NCBI GenBank assembly: GCA_034189035.1
Contig: JAXHVA010000050.1
Coordinates: forward strand, 1-30,086
Length of the DNA stretch: 30,086 nucleotides
Direction of reading: 5' to 3'
Source: JAUXFK01 sp034189035
Lineage (GTDB): Bacteria; Desulfobacterota; UBA8473
In this document: positions 1 through 8,219 of the stretch, one piece after another
How positions within the stretch are numbered: position 1 is the first letter of the stretch
Layout: every line of letters begins with the position of its first letter
Notes under the pieces: generated by a model
Told to the model about the DNA's origin: nothing
The model's database searches: none
The model's input: only the letters and a program-made list of their open reading frames with translations
Made by a program: the position numbers and the translations under genes

Positions 1-114
1 CAACAGGATTTCTCTCCTTGCATTAAATAGGTGTTCTCTCATCTCACTCTCTTTGTACCATGAAAGAACCCCATTAAACGGACAGAAATTGCTAAAAGAT
101 TCTTTAGCTCCCAT
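1..114 (-). CDS. Unrecognised short helical protein, 3' end outside window (partial)
   Basis: An open frame starts at ATG 114 on the minus strand and runs off the left edge, giving 38 codons that begin MGAKESFSNFCPFNGVLSWY. A GGAGG lies about 8 bases before the ATG, inside the end of the upstream ArsA gene, and the two genes overlap by 11 bases. This indicates translational coupling. The later visible residues (EMREHLFNARREILL) look like the start of a charged amphipathic helix. I do not recognise the family with certainty. The overlap suggests a partner or accessory of the ArsA-like ATPase, but that is inference from position only. Confidence 0.6.
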   Translation of the reverse strand, partial: MGAKESFSNFCPFNGVLSWYKESEMREHLFNARREILL

Positions 115-1282
115 CTCCTTCACCTCCAAATCGTATTGTTAGTTTCTCATCGATCATCTTTACATCTCCCATCTTTAAAGAGGTCAAGAACCGTGGCAAA
201 TGAATGTTTCTTTTGTAGTTATTCACTTTTATTATCAACTCTTCTCCTTTTTTCCACATATCTATATTCTCTTTGGTTGCAAAAGGTAATCTTATACAGA
301 GGTAATAACTGCCGTTAGACTCGGTTATATCGATGGGCTTCTCACTATAGAATACTTCTGTAGGGTCTTTTCTGTCATAAAGGGTATTCCCTATTTTTGA
401 AAGGAGTTCTATCCCTGTAATCTCCTGGTCTAATAAACCTAAAGAAAATAAAGGAAGAGGTCGGAAGGATTCATTGGCCTCTGTTAAATGTTTTTTCTGT
501 ATATCTTTCCATTTTGAATAAAAGGGGTCTTTTACATCTTGAGGGATGATTCGATTCGCTATTATTGCATCTACAGAGAATCCAAATAGGTTGAGGAAGG
601 TAAAAGCCCTTTGGGATTCCTTGATCACCATCTTTTCAGGATTGATAACCAGTCTGATTGAGGAAATTTCGATATCCGTTAATAGCTCTTTCATGCCGAT
701 GAGGTTTTTGTAGAGTCCCTCCATGCTTTCAAAGACATTATCAGAAGGCAAAGGCATGTCAACCAAACGCTTAGCCACAGGTCTTACTGCCTTAAAAAGG
801 ATTCTCTCTACATTGAATATCCTTTCCATATACCATTTTGCAATATCAGGAACAGCAAGTAACCTGAATGCATCACCCGTGGGAGCACAGTCAATAATAA
901 TAACATCGTAACTCTCCTCCATATAAAAGTCTTTTAGCTGTAAAAGACTGAATACCTCCTCCATGCCTGGGAATACGGATAACTCCTCAGCGATTATACT
1001 TCCGAACCCTCGATACTTTAAGAAATCTTGCATAAAGCTCTGGATTGGACCCCAGTTTTTTTTGATCTCATAATTAATGTCGATCTCTTCACCGTAAAGA
1101 TTATCAGTGATGTATGTAGGTTGGTTTCCTATTTCCATATCAAATGAATCTGCCAAGCTATGGGCAGAGTCAGTACTTATTATCAGGGTTTTATAACCTA
1201 GATTTGCACACCTTACAGCTGTAGCAGCAGACACCGTTGTTTTTCCTACTCCACCTTTTCCTGTAAAGAGAATGATTCTCAT
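104..1282 (-). CDS. ArsA/Get3-family ATPase with C-terminal HSP20-like domain
   Basis: This is a 392-residue cytoplasmic P-loop ATPase of the ArsA/GET3 class. The deviant Walker A GKGGVGKT is at residues 8-15, the switch I region STDSAHSLADS at 36-46, and the DCAPTGD switch II motif at 131-137. The ATPase core runs to about residue 305. The last 75 residues (about 312-386) form a short beta-rich stretch of the type called the ArsA HSP20-like domain. It is a single-ATPase-domain protein, about half the length of the duplicated E. coli ArsA, and no arsenic genes lie nearby, so arsenite efflux is unlikely. A role in chaperoning or targeting is more plausible but not shown. It overlaps the downstream short gene by 11 bases. 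Confidence 0.85.
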   Translation of the reverse strand: MRIILFTGKGGVGKTTVSAATAVRCANLGYKTLIISTDSAHSLADSFDMEIGNQPTYITDNLYGEEIDINYEIKKNWGPIQSFMQDFLKYRGFGSIIAEELSVFPGMEEVFSLLQLKDFYMEESYDVIIIDCAPTGDAFRLLAVPDIAKWYMERIFNVERILFKAVRPVAKRLVDMPLPSDNVFESMEGLYKNLIGMKELLTDIEISSIRLVINPEKMVIKESQRAFTFLNLFGFSVDAIIANRIIPQDVKDPFYSKWKDIQKKHLTEANESFRPLPLFSLGLLDQEITGIELLSKIGNTLYDRKDPTEVFYSEKPIDITESNGSYYLCIRLPFATKENIDMWKKGEELIIKVNNYKRNIHLPRFLTSLKMGDVKMIDEKLTIRFGGEGDGS

Positions 1283-1451
1283 GGTTCTCCATATTCAATC
1301 CTTTAATAAACAAAGGATTTTTGAATTAAAGTTGCCGGTTGGTTCCCACTTTTCAAAAGGGTGTATTACTGGATAGCAAAAACATCATATTCACTTTAAA
1401 ATAGTATAGATAGGCCATTATTACAAGGAATTTTTCGTATTTCAGTCTGAG

Positions 1452-1847
1452 TTACATTTTTATGACCTTCACATAAAACTTTCTTGCTCTAGGCCCATCA
1501 AACTCGCAGAAGAATAGGGACTGCCAGGTTCCCAATACCAATCTTCCACCTTCCACAATGATTGTCTCAGAAGATCCAATGAGGCTGGTCTTTATATGTG
1601 CATCTGAATTTCCCTCGGCATGTCGATAATTGTCATTATGGGGGATAACCTTGTTGAGCTGCATAACAATATCCTGAGGAACACTCGGGTCTGCATTCTC
1701 ATTTATAGTGACTGCCGATGTCGTATGGGGAACAAAAATGGAACAGATACCATCTGTTACCTTACTTTCTGAAACTGCCTTTAAGACATAACTGGTTATA
1801 TCGATCATCTCTGTTCGTTGGCTGGTTTTGATACTGAACATTTCCAT
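1452..1847 (-). CDS. yjbQ: YjbQ/UPF0047 family protein
   Basis: This 131-residue protein covers the whole UPF0047 (YjbQ) family length. Characteristic pieces are HTTSAVTINENADPSVPQDI at about 41-60, a HAEGNSDAHIKTSLIGSS stretch at about 76-93, and a C-terminal GTWQSLFFCEFDGPR segment. The conserved histidines (HTT, HAEGNSDAH) could bind metal. Members are usually annotated as secondary thiamine-phosphate synthase because the E. coli protein has weak activity of that kind; the true role is unclear. AGAGGA precedes the ATG and a good promoter lies upstream at 1898-1926. It is separated from the downstream ArsA gene by 169 bases, so the two may or may not share a transcript. Confidence 0.88.
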   Translation of the reverse strand: MEMFSIKTSQRTEMIDITSYVLKAVSESKVTDGICSIFVPHTTSAVTINENADPSVPQDIVMQLNKVIPHNDNYRHAEGNSDAHIKTSLIGSSETIIVEGGRLVLGTWQSLFFCEFDGPRARKFYVKVIKM

Positions 1848-1897
1848 ATGCTGAGTTCCTCTTTTTACTTTATATGGTTAGATTAACACTGCCCTTT

Positions 1898-1926
1898 AGC
1901 ATAACTTTTAGGCGAAGTCTAGTCAA
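1898..1926 (-). promoter_or_regulatory. Sigma-70-type promoter for yjbQ
   Basis: Read on the minus strand, TTGACT (1921-1926) and TATGCT (1898-1903) are separated by exactly 17 bases. This matches the sigma-70 consensus at 5 of 6 and 4 of 6 positions. It lies about 50 bases ahead of the yjbQ start, in the gap shared with the divergent rlmD gene. Confidence 0.5.
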
Positions 1927-2013
1927 ACCTTTTTTCAAAGAATTATATAATGATAAAAAGATCGCTCATGAATTTTATAAATTAAATGTATTAAGACAAT
2001 GACCGTTTAATAA

Positions 2014-2041
2014 TTGACATTACGGCTTAAAAGGGTAGGAT
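2014..2041 (+). promoter_or_regulatory. Possible promoter for rlmD
   Basis: A perfect TTGACA at 2014-2019 is followed after 16 bases by TAGGAT at 2036-2041. If used, the leader would be only about 13 bases before the ATG at 2061. The good -35 supports it; the short leader and weak -10 reduce confidence. Confidence 0.35.
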
Positions 2042-2060
2042 AGTATAGAGAAGGTTGAAA

Positions 2061-3344
2061 ATGATTAATTCGATTCCTGATAGCATTAATGTAAGTATAG
2101 AAAAGCTTGTCTATGGTGGAGATGGCCTTGCCAGAACGAATTATGGGGTCATATTGATTCCCAATACTGCACCGGGCGATTACATCCGTATCTCTTCTAT
2201 CCATAAAAGGAAGGGAATTCTAAGAGGAAGGCTTGTGGATATCATTCGCCATTCAAGGTATCGAACCATACCGTTTTGTGAGCATTTTTTAGAGGGATGT
2301 GGAGGCTGTCAATGGCAACATATAGATTATTCTCAGCAGATCGAGATAAAAAGAAAGATTGTTGAGGAAAGCATTAACAGGATCGCAAAGAGTAGTTTTA
2401 CATTTCCACCGTTGGTTTTTGATCCGGAGTTTAAAGGAACCAGGCTTCGTGGTATGCTTCATATATCTCACAAAAGCTCTGAGGTTGGATTTTACCGATT
2501 GAATTCGAACGATATTGTACCGATTACAGAATGCCCGATGATTGTGTCATCAGTAAGCAATGCAATCTTTGTACTCAAAGTAGATTCTTTTTTTCTTAAA
2601 TATACAGATTCAGTGCGTTTCATCACAAATGGAAGGGATATCTACTTCAACATAGAGGGAAGAATAGAGAATAAGAAAAGATACCTCTATGAAATCTATG
2701 AGTCATTAATGCAAAGGAAGGATCTCAGCATTGGCCTTACTTGTTCTAAAGGAAGGAATGATCGTTTATTTGTCGGAGCTTCGCATATTGAATTTTCAAT
2801 CGATGATTTCAAATACCTTGTTAATGGAAGGACCTTCTTCCAGGGACATATTACTCTATACAAAAAAATCATTGAAATCATAAGAGGATTGGTAGATTAC
2901 AAGGGGAGTGGTCTGTTACTAGATCTTTTCTGTGGTGTAGGCTTTCTTTCCATCTCTGTGGCTTCATATTTTGATCGTGTGATCGGAATAGATAACAATA
3001 GGGAGTCTTTAAGATTGGCAAAAGAGAATGCAAAACGAAACAAGATCAAAAACATGGAATTTTACAGGCAGGATATACTATCAAAGCCCTGCTTTTTAAA
3101 TATACGCTCAGCAGATGTTGTCATTGTCGATCCACCACGAAGGGGGTGCCCAAAAATATTGATGGAGAAATTGATTCAGTTGAATGCTCATCAAATCATC
3201 ATGGTATCATGCGACCCGACAACAATGGCTCGAGATATAAAGGTACTCATTGATAATGGATACAAGATGATTACTGGCCAAACTATAGACCTTTTCCCCC
3301 AAACCTTTCACATCGAGACCATAGTGAGCCTTTCAAAGGCATGA
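2061..3344 (+). CDS. rlmD: 23S rRNA (uracil-C5)-methyltransferase, RlmD/RumA type
   Basis: This 427-residue TrmA/RumA-family enzyme transfers a methyl group from SAM to C5 of a uridine in RNA, most likely 23S rRNA. An N-terminal TRAM-like beta domain covers about 5-62. Four cysteines fit the RumA 4Fe-4S cluster: C73, C80, C83 and C158. The SAM-binding motif DLFCGVGF is at 288-295, DPPRRGCP at 357-364, and the catalytic nucleophile C384 lies in VSCDPTT. The end FPQTFHIET carries the expected general-base glutamate (E419). I prefer ATG 2061 over TTG 2055 because GAGAAGG at 2048-2054 abuts the TTG but sits 6 bases before the ATG. The gene converges on recJ. Specificity (U1939 versus U747 or tRNA U54) cannot be settled by eye. 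Confidence 0.9.
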   Translation: MINSIPDSINVSIEKLVYGGDGLARTNYGVILIPNTAPGDYIRISSIHKRKGILRGRLVDIIRHSRYRTIPFCEHFLEGCGGCQWQHIDYSQQIEIKRKIVEESINRIAKSSFTFPPLVFDPEFKGTRLRGMLHISHKSSEVGFYRLNSNDIVPITECPMIVSSVSNAIFVLKVDSFFLKYTDSVRFITNGRDIYFNIEGRIENKKRYLYEIYESLMQRKDLSIGLTCSKGRNDRLFVGASHIEFSIDDFKYLVNGRTFFQGHITLYKKIIEIIRGLVDYKGSGLLLDLFCGVGFLSISVASYFDRVIGIDNNRESLRLAKENAKRNKIKNMEFYRQDILSKPCFLNIRSADVVIVDPPRRGCPKILMEKLIQLNAHQIIMVSCDPTTMARDIKVLIDNGYKMITGQTIDLFPQTFHIETIVSLSKA

Positions 3345-3375
3345 CAATACAACTATAGTCTTTAAGTATAGAAAT

Positions 3376-3400
3376 GGTATCCTTTTTATAAAAATATACC
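3376..3400. terminator. Possible AT-rich hairpin between convergent rlmD and recJ
   Basis: GGTATCCTTTTTA pairs imperfectly with TAAAAATATACC across 3376-3400, in the 65-base gap between two convergent genes. The location fits a shared terminator, but the stem is AT-rich and no clear T-run follows on either strand. Confidence 0.3.
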
Positions 3401-3409
3401 TACTCATTG

Positions 3410-5131
3410 TCAATCCACAATATGAATGTCCTTCAGTTTCATCTGGATTGTTTTTATTCCTTGCCAGTTATTGATTTGGGAAGAGAAGGCTGCTTTTATG
3501 TATTGTCTCGGGAGGACAGTATTCTTTCCCATATAAAAGCCAATCGCATCGCATACACAGCCATCTTGCTTTAATCTTAGTTTTAGATGCTCGTTGCCTA
3601 CTATATTGGAGTTCAAAACATATAATAGAGAAGAAGAAAAAGTGGGCTCTGGGTTTGAAGGACCGAATGGAGCGAGTATCTCTAACTCCTCTAATAAGCC
3701 CTCTGTTAATTCTTTTATGGTTATCTCGGCATCGATAGATATCTTTGGGGTAAAATCATCTTCCGACAGGGTATTTTTTACAATCTTTTCAAAAAGATCC
3801 CGAAACGCTGGGATGTTTTTTTCGTCGATCGTAAGGCCAGCTGCGTACTTGTGACCACCGAAGGCCTTAAGCAGGTGAGCGCACTCTCTAATCCCCTCAT
3901 AGAGATGGAAGCCTTCGATACTCCTTGCCGATCCTTTTCCCACTGCATTATCCAGACTAATCATTACTGTCGGTTTATAATACTCTTCAACTAACCTCGA
4001 TGCTACAATACCCATTATACCTGGATGCCAGTTGCAGGATGCCAGAGTGATTGTTCTTTTAAGGAGTAAACTCTCATCCTTTTTAATCATCTCTTTCGCA
4101 TCTTTAAGAATCTGATCCTCGATCTGCTGTCTTTTTGTATTTTCTATATCAAGAACTCTTGCGATACCTTCTGCCTCTTTAAGATCCTGAGTTGTAAGTA
4201 ATCTGACGCCTTCATCTGCCCTTGATAAACGGCCAGCAGCATTCAACCTGGGTGCAAGTCTGTATCCCACCATCCATGGGGTTATAATCGTATTTTTTAG
4301 TTCGCTTACCTCTTTTAAAGCTATTATCCCAGGTCTTGTGCTATACGTTAACTGCTCAAGGCCGAATTTTACGATGATCCGGTTCTCATCTGTTAATGGG
4401 ACAACATCGGCTATAGTCCCGAGTGCAACAAGGTCGAGATACTCTTTTAGATTTGGTATCCTTTTATGCTTCCAAAATCCCATTTCCCTCAGCCTTGTTC
4501 GAAGAGCAATAATCAGGTTAAAGGCTATTCCTACACCCGCAAGTGACTTATAGGGAAAACCACAGTCTTTCTGTTTTGGGTTCAGTATTGCACATGCTGG
4601 CGGAAGGATATCAGGTACCTCATGGTGATCTGTGATAATTACATCTAACCCCTCTCTTTGAGCAAGGCTGACTTCTTCAATATCATTTATGCCACAGTCT
4701 ACAGTAATTAAGAGTTTTGCCCCTAAGCGTATTATACTTTCCATTGCATTGGCATTGAGCCCATACCCTTCGGATAATCTATGAGGGATATAAAAGGAGG
4801 CATTCGCCCCTAAATTTCTTAAGAAAGTCAATAACACCGCTACAGATGTAATACCATCAACATCATAATCACCATAGATTATTATCTTTTCCTTTGTTTT
4901 GATCGCATGTATTAATCGATGTAATGCTTTTTTTATATCCTTCATCATAAAAGGGGGGTGTAATTGAGATAAACCTGGGTATAAGAAGCGATGCGCACTG
5001 TCAGTTTCCTCAATTCCTCTATTTATAAGGATCTGAGAGATAAGGGGTGAAATGCTGAGTTCTCTGGATAAAAGCCTTTGAATTTCTTTGTTGGGTTCTT
5101 TGTTATACCATCTTTTTTTTATCGTGTGCAT
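3410..5131 (-). CDS. recJ: Single-stranded-DNA-specific exonuclease RecJ
   Basis: This 573-residue protein has the normal RecJ length. It digests single-stranded DNA 5' to 3' in recombination and mismatch or base-excision repair. The DHH phosphoesterase motifs are all visible: GDYDVDG at 87-93, DCG at 145-147, DHHE at 168-171 and LAGVGIAF at 197-204. The DHHA1 part follows, with a conserved FGGHKYAAGLTI segment in the C-terminal half, and the protein ends in an OB-like region. The metal-binding aspartates and histidines are present, so the enzyme should be active. No neighbouring gene appears functionally linked: rlmD converges on it, and a long gap lies upstream. Confidence 0.95.
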   Translation of the reverse strand: MHTIKKRWYNKEPNKEIQRLLSRELSISPLISQILINRGIEETDSAHRFLYPGLSQLHPPFMMKDIKKALHRLIHAIKTKEKIIIYGDYDVDGITSVAVLLTFLRNLGANASFYIPHRLSEGYGLNANAMESIIRLGAKLLITVDCGINDIEEVSLAQREGLDVIITDHHEVPDILPPACAILNPKQKDCGFPYKSLAGVGIAFNLIIALRTRLREMGFWKHKRIPNLKEYLDLVALGTIADVVPLTDENRIIVKFGLEQLTYSTRPGIIALKEVSELKNTIITPWMVGYRLAPRLNAAGRLSRADEGVRLLTTQDLKEAEGIARVLDIENTKRQQIEDQILKDAKEMIKKDESLLLKRTITLASCNWHPGIMGIVASRLVEEYYKPTVMISLDNAVGKGSARSIEGFHLYEGIRECAHLLKAFGGHKYAAGLTIDEKNIPAFRDLFEKIVKNTLSEDDFTPKISIDAEITIKELTEGLLEELEILAPFGPSNPEPTFSSSLLYVLNSNIVGNEHLKLRLKQDGCVCDAIGFYMGKNTVLPRQYIKAAFSSQINNWQGIKTIQMKLKDIHIVD

Positions 5132-5168
5132 TTCGTGTCAAAACCCTTGTTAACAGTCTGGATTGAGT

Positions 5169-5320
5169 ACACATCCAAAAATAGCCTTTTGCCCAATCTC
5201 TGAGCCATGCTCAGATTCAAGCGCTCATCCTACTATTCCCCTTCTTGTTAATCATATTCCAGCAGTTGAAACTTTAGCCTTCCTCGATTGTTAACAAGAT
5301 TGTTCATTTTTAGATAGAAA
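5169..5320. repeat. Diverged direct repeat, copy A
   Basis: Its left part (ACATCCAAAAATAGCC, then CCAATCTCTG) and right part (TAGCCTTCCTCGATTG, then AACAAGATTGTTCATTTTTA) each align with copy B at 5587-5726 at roughly 75-80% identity by eye. The middle is poorly conserved. It is non-coding. Confidence 0.5.
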
Positions 5321-5539
5321 CCATGTATCATAACCAAATTGGATAACAAATAGCATAAACTCTGTCTAAAGGCAAGGTGGCTTTATTAACACAAGTAATC
5401 TTTTTTCTAAGGTACTAGATTTTGATAAGTAATTTTTTGATACATTCTGGGGAAAAGATAGGGTTTTTTCACTGATTAAAATCTGTTTGCCACCTTAGAG
5501 GGTCTTTCAAAGAGCTAATATCGTAAGTTTTGATTTGAT

Positions 5540-5568
5540 TTGCAATAAAAAATTATGTATGATATTAA
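5540..5568 (+). promoter_or_regulatory. Weak candidate promoter for argD
   Basis: TTGCAA (5540-5545) and TATTAA (5563-5568) are 17 bases apart, each matching the sigma-70 consensus at about 4 of 6 positions. It lies about 195 bases before argD and just before repeat copy B, which would fall in the leader RNA. Confidence 0.25.
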
Positions 5569-5586
5569 TCAAATTTTACTTTATTG

Positions 5587-5726
5587 TCCATCCACAAATG
5601 GCCCTTTTGTTCAATCTCTTTGTAAGAAAAAGATTGTAATCCCAGAAATATGTCTCTATATTTCTGCGGATACAATATTTGCCTTCCTTGAGTGAGGACA
5701 AGATTGGTCATTTCTGAATAGACAAT
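5587..5726. repeat. Diverged direct repeat, copy B
   Basis: This is the second copy of the repeat at 5169-5320. The matching ends are CATCCACAAATGGCCC with TCAATCTCTT on the left, and GCCTTCCTTGAG with GACAAGATTGGTCATTTCTG on the right. It contains the perfect inverted repeat CAGAAATA-N8-TATTTCTG at 5643-5666, which copy A lacks. Confidence 0.5.
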
Positions 5727-5762
5727 AGTCCAAATTTATAAGAGGAGAAGAGTTGTGATCTA

Positions 5763-6971
5763 ATGGAAAAAGAGAGAATAATGAATATTTCTGATACGTA
5801 TATTGCATCCACTTACTCCCGTTTGCCCATCGTAATCACCAAGGGCAAGGGTTGCAAAGTATGGGATTCTGACGGCAGAGAATATATCGATTTTGTCAGT
5901 GGGCTGGCTGTGTGTAACCTCGGTCATTGTCATCCTAAGATTGTTGAGGCGATAAAAGAACAGTCAAATAGGCTTATACATATATCCAATCTTTATTATA
6001 CAGAGCCTCAGGCAAAACTAGCAAAGCTTTTGATTGAGAATTCTTTTGCAGACAAGGTGTTCTTCTGCAACAGTGGAGCAGAGGCGAATGAAGCGGCTAT
6101 TAAACTTGCACGTAAGTATACAAAAGAAACAGGCAAAGACGGTCCCCCCGAAATAATTACAATGACAAATTCCTTCCATGGCAGAACAATGGCAACCGTT
6201 ACTGCAACAGGACAGGAGAAGTTCCATAAGGGTTTTGAGCCGTTGCTTTCAGGTTTCACATATGTGCCGTTTAATGACATTCAGGCTATTGAGAAAGCCA
6301 TCAATAGAAAAACATGTGCGATTCTCGTTGAACCGATTCAAGGGGAAGGAGGAGTTAACTGCCCCTCGGATAATTACTTAAAAGGTTTGAGGAAAGTCTG
6401 TGATACCTATGGTATATTGCTTATCTTCGATGAAGTCCAGGTGGGTTTAGGCAGGACAGGGACACTCTTTGCTTATGAGAGCTATGATGTGAAACCAGAC
6501 ATTATGACCCTTGCCAAAGGTTTAGCGGGGGGAGTACCCATTGGTGCCATGCTTGCAAGAAAGGAATTCGCCGAATCTTTCTCCCCTGGTTCTCATGCCT
6601 CAACATTTGGTGGGAATCCGATAGCTACAGCCTCTGCCTTGGCTAATGTTAAAACGATCCTTGAAAACGGGATTTTGCAAAACTGTATGGAGATGGGAAA
6701 ATACTTTTTCAAAAAGCTTATCCAAATGAAATGGCAATACCCATTTATAAAAGAGGTGCGGGGCAAAGGACTTATCCTCGGGATGGAGCTTGAATCCGAT
6801 GGAGGAGAGATTGTCAAGGAATGTATGGGTAGGGGAGTCCTTATCAATTGTACAATGGGAAAGACCCTTCGTTTTCTTCCTCCGCTTATTGTTACAAAAG
6901 AAGAAGTGGATAAAGTGATTCGGGTTTTGATTGATATATTTTCCGGATGCACATCAACCACGTACGAATAA
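5763..6971 (+). CDS. argD: Acetylornithine aminotransferase
   Basis: This 402-residue class III (fold type I) PLP aminotransferase converts N-acetylglutamate semialdehyde to N-acetylornithine in arginine synthesis; many family members also act on succinyl-diaminopimelate. Visible motifs are NSGAEANEAA at 103-112, SFHGRT at 137-142, the PLP-binding D223 in FDEVQ, the Schiff-base lysine K252 in TLAKG, and FGGNP further on. Start ATG 5763 has AGAGGAG about 15 bases upstream. ATG 5781 (residue 7), with AGAGAG just before it, is a reasonable alternative that removes only six residues. It is followed within 24 bases by argG, forming an arg pair, so ArgD is favoured over ornithine or GABA aminotransferases. 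Confidence 0.9.
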   Translation: MEKERIMNISDTYIASTYSRLPIVITKGKGCKVWDSDGREYIDFVSGLAVCNLGHCHPKIVEAIKEQSNRLIHISNLYYTEPQAKLAKLLIENSFADKVFFCNSGAEANEAAIKLARKYTKETGKDGPPEIITMTNSFHGRTMATVTATGQEKFHKGFEPLLSGFTYVPFNDIQAIEKAINRKTCAILVEPIQGEGGVNCPSDNYLKGLRKVCDTYGILLIFDEVQVGLGRTGTLFAYESYDVKPDIMTLAKGLAGGVPIGAMLARKEFAESFSPGSHASTFGGNPIATASALANVKTILENGILQNCMEMGKYFFKKLIQMKWQYPFIKEVRGKGLILGMELESDGGEIVKECMGRGVLINCTMGKTLRFLPPLIVTKEEVDKVIRVLIDIFSGCTSTTYE

Positions 6972-6995
6972 AAAATGAACAGGAGAAGGAGGAAT

Positions 6996-8195
6996 ATGGG
7001 ATCGAAAGTAAAGAAAGTCGTTCTGGCGTATTCGGGGGGGTTGGACACCTCGGTTATACTCGAGTGGTTGATTCAAACCTATGATTGCGATGTTGTGACG
7101 TATACTGCTGACCTTGGGCAAGAAGAAGAGCTTGAAAACTTAGAGGAGAAAGCGATAAATACTGGAGCTTACAAGGTTTATATAGAGGATTTACAAGAGG
7201 AATTCACGAGAGAATATATTTTCCCCATGTTAAAGGCGAATGCGGTATATGAGGGGGGGTACCTTTTAGGCACATCCATTGCAAGGCCAATCATTGCAAA
7301 GAAACAGATAGAGATCGCTAAAAAAGAAAATGCAGATGCAGTATGTCACGGCGCAACCGGGAAGGGAAACGATCAGGTAAGATTCGAGCTGACATACCTT
7401 TCGCTCGATCCTCAGATTAAAATTATCGCCCCTTGGAGGGAATGGGAACTCAGTTCTCGAAAGTCTTTAATAGCGTATGCCGAGAAATATAAAATCCCTG
7501 TTACGATTACAGAGGAAAAGCCTTATAGTTGTGATAGAAACCTCTTCCATATCAGTTTCGAGGGAGGCATCCTTGAGGATCCATGGGCAGAACCTGATGA
7601 AGAGATGTATCTCCTCTCTGTGTCACCAGAAAAAGCGCCAGATAAAGCTACTTATGTGGAGATTGACTTTGAATCAGGTATCCCTGTAGCTGTTAACGGC
7701 GAAAAGAAAAGCCCAGCAAATTTGATGAAACACCTCAACGAACTGGGTGGAAAAAACGGAATCGGACGACTCGACATCGTAGAGAATCGATATGTTGGCA
7801 TGAAGTCTCGTGGTGTCTATGAAACACCAGGAGGGACCATATTGCATATTGCCCATAAGGCTATGGAATCGATAACAATGGATAGAGAGGTTATGCACTT
7901 TAGGGACTCTTTGATACCAAAATATTCAGAGTTGATATACTATGGTTACTGGTTTTCGCCTGAAACGGAGCTTCTAAAGAAGACTATTGATGAGACTCAG
8001 AAGGATGTATCAGGGACTATAAGACTCAAGCTGTATAAGGGGAATTGTCTTGTAACTGGGAGGAAGTCAAACCAGTCTCTTTATCGGCATGATTTTGCCA
8101 CCTTTGAAGAAGATGCTGTCTATAACCAAAGAGACGCTGAGGGTTTCATCCGAACCAATGCGCTCAGGTTAAGAATTCATGCCATGAAAAGATAG
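6996..8195 (+). CDS. argG: Argininosuccinate synthase
   Basis: This 399-residue enzyme joins citrulline and aspartate with ATP to give argininosuccinate. The N-type ATP pyrophosphatase motif AYSGGLDTS is at 11-19, and the HGATGKGNDQVRF signature at 118-130. Length matches the family. The start at ATG 6996 is chosen because AAGGAGG (6986-6992) lies just before it. A longer frame from ATG 6975 would add seven residues (MNRRRRN) with no ribosome binding site. The gene sits 24 bases after argD and 24 bases before the lipoprotein gene. argF and argH are absent from the window, so arginine genes are split in this genome. Confidence 0.95.
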   Translation: MGSKVKKVVLAYSGGLDTSVILEWLIQTYDCDVVTYTADLGQEEELENLEEKAINTGAYKVYIEDLQEEFTREYIFPMLKANAVYEGGYLLGTSIARPIIAKKQIEIAKKENADAVCHGATGKGNDQVRFELTYLSLDPQIKIIAPWREWELSSRKSLIAYAEKYKIPVTITEEKPYSCDRNLFHISFEGGILEDPWAEPDEEMYLLSVSPEKAPDKATYVEIDFESGIPVAVNGEKKSPANLMKHLNELGGKNGIGRLDIVENRYVGMKSRGVYETPGGTILHIAHKAMESITMDREVMHFRDSLIPKYSELIYYGYWFSPETELLKKTIDETQKDVSGTIRLKLYKGNCLVTGRKSNQSLYRHDFATFEEDAVYNQRDAEGFIRTNALRLRIHAMKR

Positions 8196-8219
8196 AGGGG
8201 ATAAAAGTATCTATATAAA

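Larger units (their letters stand above)
5132..5762. other. 631-base gene-free region between recJ and argD
   Basis: No convincing coding frame was found. The stretch is AT-rich and lies between divergent recJ and argD. It holds two diverged copies of a direct repeat (about 5169-5320 and 5587-5726), a perfect 8-bp inverted repeat (CAGAAATA/TATTTCTG, 5643-5666) and a possible promoter for argD at 5540-5568. No riboswitch or T-box was recognised. Confidence 0.6.

Noticed and set aside
5541..5576. ArgR operator before argD
   Set aside because: AT-rich stretch with partial similarity to an ARG box, but symmetry is too weak to support a call.
6593..7048. 151-codon open frame on the minus strand across the argD/argG junction
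   Set aside because: It is antisense to two clearly real genes, has no recognisable motifs and no supporting start signal.
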